Shown here: positions 9,213 to 18,633 of the stretch, one piece after another
How positions within the stretch are numbered: position 1 is the stretch's first letter
Layout: each line of letters starts with the position of its first letter
From: Morinoia aosen
Lineage: Eukaryota > Arthropoda > Malacostraca > Amphipoda > Talitridae
Length of the DNA stretch: 64,000 nucleotides
Reading direction: 5' to 3'
Assembly: GCA_030386875.1 (NCBI GenBank)
Contig: CM059573.1
Location: 34,265,891-34,329,890 of the forward strand
Notes under the pieces: model-generated
Database searches by the model: none
Told to the model about the DNA's origin: nothing
Seen by the model: the letters and a program-made list of their open reading frames with translations, nothing else
Program-made: the position numbers and the translations under genes

Positions 9213-11331
9213 TTTTCGTATTGTCCCATGTCTTAAAGGTTCCGCTTTTTCTTGGTGCGACAAACTTATTCCCGTGGGGAATGTCGAGCATTTCCTCACT
9301 CGCGAGGAGGCTAAAGATATGTATCGCGAGTCTAGTGCACCAATGTTTAACTGTGAATCGGCGGTAAATTTCGTTTTGGAACCCCGTGTCTGTAGCATCG
9401 ATCCTGTGTGCAGTGTGTTGTCTACGGGCCATGTGGAGGGTAATTTAGATAAGATATACGAATTGGAGTCAATCGGAATTTCTGAAGAGGTCGTTTCGGA
9501 TATGGATCAAGTAAAAATTCAGGAATTTGATTCTGGAATTAAAATGAAAGACGGAAAGTACCATGTCCAACTAGTTTGGAAGGATAATTTACCCGATGTT
9601 CACAATAATTATAATGTAGCTAGAGCAGTTTTGAGTAAGGTTGTTCAACGGTTGAAGAAAACTGGTGTGTATAATGCATACGATTCCGTGTTTCAGCAGC
9701 AACTACAAGATGGAATTCTCGAGAGAGTACCGTTGCAGTGTGACCGAAAACGAATTTATTTACCTCATAGGGAAGTCGTCCGAAATGACCCAATGTGTTC
9801 TACGAAGGTAAGACCGGTGTTGAATTGTAGTGTGAAGGTCGATAGTAATCCGTCGCTTAATGAAGCTGCATATCCCGGAGTTGACTTGATGGGCAAGTTA
9901 TTTAACTTGTTGGTTGGGCTAAGATCTGACGATTTTTTGGTACTCGCTGATATAAGGAAGGCGTTCTTACAAATTAAACTTGCTTCAGAGGATGACCGTA
10001 ATAGGTTTTGCATTTTGTGGGAAACGGATAAAGGATTGGAAGTTTATCGGTATACGACAATTGTTTTCGGGTTTATCGCGAGTCCGTTTATTCTGAACTA
10101 CGTAATAAGACAGCATGTTAAGAACTATCCCGATGACTTGTGTAGCTATTTTTTACTTAATCGTATGTACGTCGACAACCTTTTCATGACAGGCAACAGA
10201 GAGCACGATTTGGAAAACCTGTATCGTACTGCTCGGTCTAGGATGTTAGAAGCGGGATTCGACTTGAGGTCGTGGTCAAGTAACAGTGATGTATTAGAAA
10301 AGGTCTTTGACGAGGATCAGGTAAGTTCTGAGCATTCAGAACCTTTCGAGAAGGTGTTAGGGTACAAGTATGACAAAGGACATGATTTGTTGAGTGTGAA
10401 TTTTTGTCTAGAAGACAATCAGAAAGCTACTAAGCGTACGGTGCTATCTACTCTAGCAAAGTGTTTTGACCCGTTAGGTTTGGTGACGCCTGTCACAGTT
10501 GCTGGGAAAGCTTTGCTGAGGGATGTTTGGCGTAAGCAATTGGGTTGGGACGAGCAGCTCACGGAGGAGCTGGAGAGGAGCTGGAAACTTTTAAAGGGAG
10601 AATTGAATAAATTGAATATATTAAAGTTTCATCGTAAGGTCTTTGAAAATGAAAGCAACGTCGAGTTGATCATATTTACTGATGCGTCTAAAACGCACTA
10701 CGGATTGTGTGTCTATGTTGCAGGTGATGGCTGTGACAAGCCGTCGTTACTATTCAGCAAGGCGAAGGTGGCTCCCACTAAAACTAAAACTTTGCCTACT
10801 TTAGAATTGCTTGCCATTTATTTAGCATTTAAGTGTTTGTTTAATTTATTGAAAGCTTTGGATAAAGTAACGGTTACTAATATTACTATTGCAACAGATT
10901 CCCAGATTGCGTTATCTTGGGTATTGAACAAAGGTGTGAAATCCGGTAACATTTTTGCAAATAATAGGGTTAAGGACATCACTTTGTTCCAGTCGCGGTT
11001 AAAAAATGAATTTAATACCACTTGCTTTTTCAGATACGTTCCTACTGACCAAAACCCCGCAGAATTGGTAACTGGGGGTGTGACGGTGCAGAAACTGACG
11101 GATCGTTTCAGCTTTTGGGCGCACGGACCCTCCTTCTTGCAGCGACCGGTCCAGTGGCCGGAGGCTGCCTTGGGATGCATATCTTCCCTTAATCAAACTT
11201 TAATTTCTTGCGCTGTGCAGGTGGATGAAGGGAAGGCTGCGCAGCCTGTCTTCCCCGTTGAAAGGTATTCTAACTTTGACAAATTAATAGGTGTAACCGC
11301 CCGTCTCTTCGAAGTAATTGTTCATTGCTAA
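9196..11331 (+). pseudogene. pol: BEL reverse transcriptase and RNase H (frame-disrupted pol)
   Basis: This is the longest intact frame in the window, about 710 codons from near 9196 to TAA 11329-11331. RT marks: VRPVLNCS near 9812, FLVLADIRKAFLQIKL near 9940 (first catalytic Asp), a FGFIASPFILN-type segment near 10065, and the box YVDN near 10168, a variant I recall as common in BEL/Pao. RNase H marks: IFTDAS near 10675, TLELLA near 10801 and ATDSQIALSW near 10893 supply the acidic residues. It is preceded by a frameshift near 9200 and followed by one near 11320, where the frame shifts into the integrase linker. Both catalytic domains look intact inside the frame. Confidence 0.85.
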
Positions 11332-12847
11332 GCGTAAGTCCGCGTCTCGTCTGGATTGTATAAACAAAGCTAGGTTGCACTGGCTTAAATTTGAGCAGCG
11401 GGAACATTTCAGTGTTGAGTATAGTTTTCTTGCCCATGCTGGGGAGCGTACTTCTGTACCTCCTCTGGTGCGGGATTTAAATTTGTTCCTTGACAGAGAA
11501 GGGTTGATCCGGTCGGGCGGCCGATTGGGGAAGTGCGCTTCTCTTTCGTACGATGTTTCTAATCCTTTGCTTCTTCCCAAGGAGAGTTTCTTCACAAGAC
11601 TGTTAATTGTAAATTGTCACGAGAAATGTTTGCATTTAGGAGTAGGATCTACCTTGAACCTTTTGAGGAATAGAGGTTACTGGTTATCCAAAGCCAGGGT
11701 ATGCATTAAAAAAGTACTACGCGAGTGTATAACCTGAAAAAAGGTTGACGCGCTCGCATTTAAATACCTTAGGACTACTGATCTTCCAGGTGATAGAGTA
11801 AATTTCAACAGGCCTTTTGAAGCGGTAGGTGTAGATTTCACCGGTCATTTTCGCGTAAGCTTAGGCGGGACTTTAACTAAAATGTACATTTTGCTTTTCA
11901 CATGTATGACCGTGAGATTAGTTCATTTGGAATTACTACCAGACATGACCACTGCTTCCTTCTTGGCTGCGTTTGTGCGGTTTACGAATAGGTTTGGTAT
12001 ACCTCGTGTACTTTACAGTGACAACGCCCCGACATTTTCTCAGGGTGCCGAATTGCTGGGACGTTCATCGTCAGATAGTCTGCTTAGTGAACATTTAGCT
12101 AGGAATAATATTAAGCACGTATGCATTCCTTTGTACTCGGCATGGGTCGGGGCTGCATGGGAAAGGTTGATAGGGGTTATTAAACGTTGCCTGCATAAGG
12201 CTATTGGTAGGGGAAAAATGGAATATTTCAGTTTTCTCACTTTATTATCCGATGTTCAGGAGGCCGTTAATAATAGACCTCTTACGTATCGTAGTACCTC
12301 TGATCTGAACCATGAAGTTATTACTCCTAATTCTTTCCTTAAAATTGCTCCGTATGGGAACTTGTCGTTTGAGAGTGAACAGGGGAGTGAATTACAAAAT
12401 CCATCTCGTACCGCCTTACTAACGGTTTTAGAGTCTCGACAAACTGTGTTCGAGAAATATAAAGATTCATTTTTTACGGAATATTTAGTGTCATTGGGAG
12501 AACGACAGGTTGATAGATATCAGCCTGCTTGGGAGGAGAGAGTTAAGATAAATGATATTGTATTAATTACTTCACCTATGAAAGCGCGACCCTTCTGGTC
12601 CTTGGGAAGGATTGTGCAATTGCACCCTGGTAAGGATGGGAAAACTCGTTCTGTCCAGATTATGAAAACCGACCGGTCCGTGGGAGAGTATGCAATCTCT
12701 CTTTTATACCCATTAGAATTAAGTGCGGATACGGTAAGCGCAGCTACACCTTCGTGTGATGACCCGAAGGCGTCGAATCATATTGTTACCAAAACTCGTC
12801 CATTACGAAAGGCAGCTGAGCTGTGTAAAATTAAATTAAGCCAATAA
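11318..12847 (+). pseudogene. BEL integrase with DUF5641-like tail, broken at the HHCC motif
   Basis: Integrase joins the cDNA to host DNA. The N-terminal His/Cys zinc domain is at about 11610-11740, with CHEKCLHLG and RECIT visible. TGA 11735-11737 replaces the expected last Cys codon, and the frame continues directly. The catalytic core shows VGVDFTGHF (first Asp, near 11830), VLYSDNAPTF (second Asp, near 12010) and a WERLIG Glu near 12160. The C-terminal part (about 12520-12720; DRYQPAWEERVKINDIVLI and a basic stretch) resembles the DUF5641 tail of Pao integrases. The frame ends at TAA 12845-12847, 28 bases before the right LTR. A separate start at 11882 exists, but it would lack the first catalytic Asp. 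Confidence 0.85.
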
Positions 12848-12861
12848 CTTAAAAGCATTTT

Positions 12862-12875
12862 GCGGGCCGGGAGTG
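12862..12875 (+). promoter_or_regulatory. Candidate polypurine tract of the BEL element
   Basis: A purine-rich run with two C bases, gcgggccgggagtg, sits immediately before the right LTR, where plus-strand DNA synthesis is primed in LTR elements. It is only moderately purine-pure, so the exact primer is uncertain. Confidence 0.45.
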
Positions 12876-14453
12876 TGTGGGGAAATTCCCCACAGATTCG
12901 CTCGGAGTGTACTTCGATTTCTGTACTATTAACGTAAACGGCTGGTGCTGCGTGGCAGGTGAGGTCGCGCAGCAGCACCGCATATCAGATATAGGTCGTC
13001 GGTGGTAAAGATAGGTCGTCGGTGGTAAAGATAGGTCGTCGGTGGTAAAGATAGGTCGTCGGTGGTAAATCAGGTGTGTCGGGTGTGTCAGGCATACAAG
13101 AGGCCAGGCTGAGTCTCGGTCGAAGGCCTCTGTTACGTCGGCACGCCGGGAGTACGCTCGGCTCGTGACGTGGAGTTGTGACGGTCGCCAGCCTATCTCT
13201 TCCATCCCTTCTTCCTGCATGTTCAATAAGTTTATGGTTTGATTGTGTGTGTGAAAGCGTTGAATTTAGGTTCTTTTTCATTAATTAATTGCATGATTAA
13301 GGCGGGTTACGAACCGCAATTAACTTCCTCTAAATAGGCGTGTTCGCTGCCCTAAAAGGGGGCCAACCTTACCCTGTCGCAGTGAACCGCCGTCTTTATT
13401 AACTATTACTATTAACTTAACTATTACCTATTATCTTTAACTACTATTGGGCTTCTGCCTCCATTGCTACTGACAATCTACTGCGACTTCTATATCGCCA
13501 TTACTGCCATCGTCTAACAGTCGCTATGCGCACTGGAGGATAAATTCTTCAGGTTGGTAGTCGTGTGTCTAATATTTACCGATTATTGAAACTTAATATC
13601 TCTGTTTACGTTTATCAAGAAGATTGACTTTGGTCTTACCTGGTACCTATTTTTTCAGTATCTAGCGGGCACTTCGTCGCACTGCGCACTTCGTGCTTCA
13701 CAACGTTGATAGCCAATTAAGCCATCTTGTTGGACAGCAGTAGCCGTAACTAGGTAATTACGTTGACCGTTAACTACTATATTCGTTCTAAATTCTTTGT
13801 ATAAGCGCTGTTTCATAATATTTTCTTATGTAATTATTTTCTTGGGTACATTTCTTCATCTTTATGCACAGCTGTGAAGGGACTGGAGGCGTTGGTCACG
13901 GTTTAGCTGCTCTGGCCCTGGTTGTACCGCGGTCGTCGTGCCTGTTTCCTTCGGTTAGCGTCAGTTTGGCGCTAACTTTCGTCTTCCTGAAGTGATTATA
14001 GCAAGCGCGCACGTTGAAGCTCGGTCAATATCCCGTGACGTCCGTGTAAGCTGGCGCTGTTAGCCCTGAAACGGAGAGCCTCTCCAGACTCCTCGTTCCT
14101 GCGCCTGAAGACTGGCATTACCTGACACCCTAACTTTGAACCCTAAAAATTACATGCGTATTTTAACCTGAATAATACATAAAATAAATATATCAATAAA
14201 TAAAGGAATAAACAAACGCGATACTTGAGGGCGAATTGTCCTTTAGGTATTAAAAATTTAATACTTTGTAAATCGGCTACTTGCCGTATTGTGTTTGGTT
14301 AAGTACTTGTTGCCTTGTAACTATTACGAATCTTCCTTGGCGTTCAGGCGACTGATTGAAAATTAAATTTGGAAACTTTGTGTCCTTGTCTTTATTAATC
14401 TTTACAGCTTCGAAACGGCTGTTGAGTCAAATGTGTCGAGGTAGTTCCTCACA
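12876..14453 (+). repeat. BEL 3' LTR, 1578 bp, with expanded 20-bp repeat
   Basis: It matches 5800-7327 end to end. The main difference is four tandem copies of gataggtcgtcggtggtaaa at about 12985-13067, against one in the left LTR, and one fewer copy of a neighbouring 10-bp unit (gtgtgtcagg type). Two LTRs are identical at integration, so the length change arose afterwards or the assembly collapsed one copy. Confidence 0.93.
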
Positions 14454-14615
14454 GTTTTCCAAAAATTTGCCGAATAAATATCACATTACATGATGGAAAA
14501 TTGAGCAATAAAAGTTAAATTTAAAACTTTATCAAAACTTCATTTTTAAAACTTCAACTCAATTAAGCAATAAAACTTCAAAGTACTAGAAAGTTTTCTC
14601 AAAAAATTTACACCA

Positions 14616-14774
14616 TTAAATAATTACATTATTTGATTTTGATTCAACTTTTCTTCGCTTTCCCGTTCCGAATTCGTCTTGGTATTCTTCTTGCCTTTTA
14701 CGTTTCGGAAGCGTCACTGTAATGAGGAATAAATTTATCTTAAAGTACAGTTTTAGGTAATTAAAACCACTTAC
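14616..14774 (-). other. Possible minus-strand terminal exon with a 58-bp intron
   Basis: On the minus strand, gtaagt at 14769-14774 and ttacag at 14717-14722 could bound a 58-bp intron. The following 101 bp (14716-14616) is open and encodes a very basic tail (LPKRKRQEEYQDE, then GKRRKVESK) before TAA. It resembles a nuclear-localisation-rich C-terminus. It lies in the sequence that continues the interrupted Polinton block. No family is recognised and the model rests on splice-like signals alone. Confidence 0.25.
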
Positions 14775-15920
14775 AAAAATATAATAAAGAAGCGTTCTTT
14801 CGTGTGATATAAAATTTAATTAAAGGAGCAATATATCTGTACTACTGTGCACAGCCTTTCAAAAAATGACGGGATTTAATGCCTTTCTTCGACAAAATTT
14901 TGAGATGGGGATGATAAACAAATATATCCAATCTAATATTACATATGATTAAAATATATTATTATTGTACTTGTGCTCTGGTGAAACTCGTATCACAGAC
15001 ACGGTCATTATAACTATCCTTATGAGCGTGACAGAGAAATGGAAGATACGGACTACAAACAAATTTTCAAAAAATGTGTAACTAAATATATGACGGGTAT
15101 TGTTAGGTTAGTTTATATATGTCTCAAGAATTACTATCACTTAACACAATAAAGAAGCATGTATATTACGCGTATATCAGAGCATATATATTAGAATTAC
15201 AGAGAATAACAGTAGGTAGGTAAAAATCCTCACTTACTTGGATGAAGCCTCGTATCTGAGTGATTGTATAGTCGCAGGCTGCTCTATATATTTGGTTACA
15301 TTCACTGCTTTAGGTGAAAGTTACCAAGGACTCTTCCAATGGGTCTCAGCAACAAAAACTAACAGTCATTGCCTCAGAACAGGCGATCTTTTTACAGTCC
15401 AGTTGTAACCGGTCGCATGCCTGGAGGTGAACGCACTTCCAAGCAGGAGGTCTTACGGTACGGGTCAGTGGAAACCGGTTGCACGTCGGTTGCAGAGCCA
15501 GAGTGCTTGAAAGCGAAAGTGACTATCGCGTTGCATATGACCCAAGTTAATGTTCCGAAGAAGTATTTTAAAGACTTTGTAACTACTTAGAATTTGAAAC
15601 ATCAGCCTGTACACATACAGAGAATCAAGTACTGTAAATAGTTTATTACATATTTTTATACATTTGTTTTGAAATTGTATGAGAAATCCATTTTTTCCTG
15701 ATTTGTAACATAACATGGATTTATGAAATGCTCCCGAAAAGAGTACAATTAATTTCGTTTGTTAAAATACAGGTAGATTAAGAAAATTGAAATTTATATC
15801 TAAAAGATACTTGGTCGTTTGTGTAACTGATTTCTAGTTATAAAAAAGTCAAAAATACATCAATGAATAAATCTTTTTGAAATTGTTTCTGAAATAATTT
15901 CAATTATAAGCTAATTGGGG
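14775..15920. other. No recognisable gene
   Basis: AT-rich sequence. A 73-codon plus-strand frame at 15369-15590 has no recognisable motif, and I do not call it. It may still be Polinton-derived, being the right flank of the BEL insertion. Confidence 0.5.
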
Positions 15921-16991
15921 TGAATTGTGCCCTTATTGGTAGGCTGCTTACTACTCTCGGGTAATGACACACAAAAGGACATTTAATTTATTGATAACAA
16001 GAGAAAAATAAACTTAACTAAAACTAATTAGGCAGGTGATTGAGTGGCTGTTGCACAGGCCGTGAAGGTAAATGCAGGAGTATGGCAGCTGCAAAGCGGG
16101 TGGGGCGACCGGAAGCTCAGCAAGTAACGAGGCAGAGATAGAGGCAGGAGTAACGGCGTTGAGTTAGGGCGGCGAGTTATAGCAAGCTGCTATAAAAGGG
16201 CTCAAGCGTAGCTCCACCGTGACCAGGAGGACGTCCAGCCTACGGGTACACCATCAATGAAGCATTGTTTAACGAGACTCTATGGACAAGATAGATGAAG
16301 AGAGCGAGAGGAAATTCGAACGGGTATGATGCATTATTAATACCATCGGAAAACACAGGCTATCGGAAAACACAGGCTATCGGAAAACACAGGCTATCGG
16401 AAAAAACAGACTATCGGAAAACACAGGTTATCAGGGAACACAGACTATCAGGGAACACAGACTATCAGGGAACACAGACTATCAGGGAACACAGACTATC
16501 AGGGAACACAGACTATCAGGGAACACAGACTATCAGGGAACACAGACTATCAGGGAACACAGACTATCAGGGAACACAGACTATCAGGGAACACAGACTA
16601 TCAGGGAACACAGACTATCAGGGAACACAGACTATCAGGGAACACAGACTATCAGGGAACACAGACTATCAGGGAACACAGGCTATCAAGGAACACAGAG
16701 TTACTCACTTGCTAGAAATAGAGACCCGATCAAATGTACAGTATAATTATCTAGTTCTCTAGGGTTCTAGGATGCGGCACTGCAAAGAAGAAAATACAAT
16801 TAAACTTTCTGAAAAAACTAAGCTACGATTATCTAAACTAAACATTACAGCAAGGAGGGAGCCTGGAGAGGGCTCCATCCCCGCTCGCAGCAAGTGAAAT
16901 AGCAGGCTCGAAAACCGGTTGGTCTTAGTCTACTATGTACACGTCAGGTTTTAAGAATACCGGACGCGGGAGGGATATTGTCGCCCCTACA
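15921..16991 (+). promoter_or_regulatory. Possible solo LTR or promoter region with a TATA box
   Basis: A clean tataaaag lies at 16191-16198 in a GC-richer stretch, about 150 bp before the minisatellite. The block can be read as starting TGAATTGTGCCC and ending GTCGCCCCTACA, the TG...CA ends of an LTR, but no target duplication is evident. An ordinary host promoter or a decayed LTR are both possible. Confidence 0.25.
16345..16700 (+). repeat. 17-bp minisatellite, about 21 units
   Basis: The first units read cggaaaacacaggctat and the later ones cagggaacacagactat. The variants are segregated: the A-rich form is at the left and the homogeneous G-rich form makes up the rest. Because 17 is not a multiple of three and no stop occurs in the unit, the array stays open and gives an artefactual repetitive frame at 16295-16762. 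Confidence 0.95.
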
Positions 16992-17339
16992 CAGACAAAC
17001 AAAATATATGACTGATTGTGGGAGAAAAGCAGTATTACAGGCACTTATTGAGTTATTTACATCTCCTCGGTCATTTTAATCCAATCTCATCTACATCAAA
17101 AAGCACCACGTAGCGTTGATGAACTAATTAAGCAGTGACAGATAGCTTTGAGGAATTACATAGGTCAACATTGAACTATATTTTCCTTACTTTGCAGCAG
17201 TCAATGGAACATGTTATTTTGGCTGAAAGTGGCAACAATTACGGGTTTCAACATTTGTCGAAAGTACAACTAGAAAGAAAAAGAATTCTTCAAAATTTAA
17301 TTCAGATCAGAAAAATATTGAAGAATAAATGGTTAATGA
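16992..17339. other. No recognisable gene
   Basis: A 73-codon frame at 17135-17356 runs into the left end of the next element and shows no recognisable motif. Confidence 0.5.
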
Positions 17340-18633
17340 TAAGGAGATGCAACTAATCGGTTCTCGAAATTTTGTTGCTTGTATCATGGTAATTACATCG
17401 AAATAAACCACTTTTCATTCATGCACTTTTTGGGGCAAACGAGTATATAACGAGTTATGGCGATAAATAACTGACCGCAACTCTACTGTTTGAAGCGGCA
17501 AGTAATTCGTCGAGTGCGTCATATGGCAACACTACAATGGACTCTCCCTTCTGACGCGCTCGAATGGTCGTGCGCATTCCCGCCATCTAAGACGAAAATG
17601 AACATACCGCTATAATTCGTTATTTTTCGGTGATAATTTCTATTGTGTTATTAACTAAAAGATCCTAGAAGTGGGATCAGGCTCCGCAGGTTTCGCAGGG
17701 TTGGCTAATAATAAATTATAAAGTACTCAAACGTACTCTTGATAGCTCAATCGCGCAACAACTAAACCTATCACTTGTTGAAGAAATCCATTTTCTTACT
17801 CGGGGAATGATTATTAATTAGTCATACATTTAAGAAATATTACATTTAAGAATTTTGTTTGAAACCACCTAAAGTATTGGAGGACGTTCGGTACAATGTG
17901 CCCTTATTGCCAAACCAATTGCGACCCTTTACGTACGAACGCCTCATAACCGTTCTCGGAATGTCGAGCCTGACAAACCGCAGATCTCACGCTCCAACAT
18001 CCACAGCACTAACAATTTGCTTACGCCTTCCTGTGGAGCACTGCTTTTTTATTCATCTCTAATTCTTCACTTATTCAAAGAAGCAGTCTTTAGGATGGGC
18101 GTTTTCAGCTGAAAACTCCCGTGACCTGCATTACGATTCCCTACGCTCGACGTCGTGGAGAGTACGAGTGGCGGTCAGATGCACCAACTTCTAAATTCTT
18201 TACTCACCCAAGAAGTCACCGACGTTCCTTTACATGAAGACGTCCTCTGCTATTTATTTATTACCTTTATTATTAAATATGCATTTGCATCACCAAAATA
18301 ATTAACAGCATTGTGTCGTCCTTTTCCCCACTCTGTTTTTTCAATACCACTATAGCTCGTAAAATACTCATTTGCCGCTAAAAGTGTATAGAAGAAAAGC
18401 AGTTTATTTCGATTTTATTACCATGATTCAAGCAATCAAAATTCTAAATTCGGTTTGAAGCTGTCTATTCGAGCGCCTTCGTCATCAAAGACGAAAATTA
18501 ACATACCGCTATAACTCATTAAATACTCATTTGCCCCAAAAAGTGCATAGAAGAAAAGTTGCTCATTGTGATGTAATTACCATGATACAGACAGGCAACA
18601 AAATTTCGAAAATCGATTAATTGCATCTCCTTA
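17340..18633. mobile_element. Inverted-repeat (foldback-like) element, about 1.3 kb, non-coding
   Basis: The ends are taaggagatgc and gcatctcctta. The left arm (17340 to about 17450) is matched in reverse complement by 18510-18633, with shared blocks gaaattttgttgc, atcatggtaattacat and gcactttttggggcaaa. A second degenerate inverted copy of the arm lies at about 18345-18440, and the inner block gacgaaaat-aacataccgctata at 17590-17625 recurs near 18490-18515. No transposase is visible. The target duplication is unclear. It is probably a non-autonomous DNA transposon with sub-terminal repeats. Confidence 0.7.

Larger units (their letters stand above)
5800..14453 (+). mobile_element. Full-length BEL/Pao LTR retrotransposon, 8654 bp, coding-defective
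   Basis: The element has two long LTRs beginning TGTGGGGAAATTCCCCACAG, ending TCCTCACA, and flanked by GTTT. Gene order is gag (DUF1759-like domain), three CCHC knuckles, aspartic protease, reverse transcriptase, RNase H, integrase and a DUF5641-like tail, which is the BEL/Pao layout. Lesions I can place: a frameshift near 8358 (gag/knuckle), a TAA after the protease DTGS (8868-8870), a frameshift near 9200, a frameshift near 11320, and a TGA at 11735-11737 in the integrase zinc motif. No clear tRNA primer-binding site is seen after 7327. No envelope gene is visible. Confidence 0.93.

Noticed and set aside
10160..10190. Inactivated BEL reverse transcriptase because of YVDN
   Set aside because: I recall YVDN as a common natural variant of the box in BEL/Pao elements, so it is not evidence of inactivation.
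15369..15590. 73-codon plus-strand ORF
   Set aside because: No motif, no Kozak-type context or neighbours that support it.
16295..16762. 155-codon repetitive protein gene
   Set aside because: The frame is open only because a stop-free 17-bp repeat is read through; flanking codons show no gene features.
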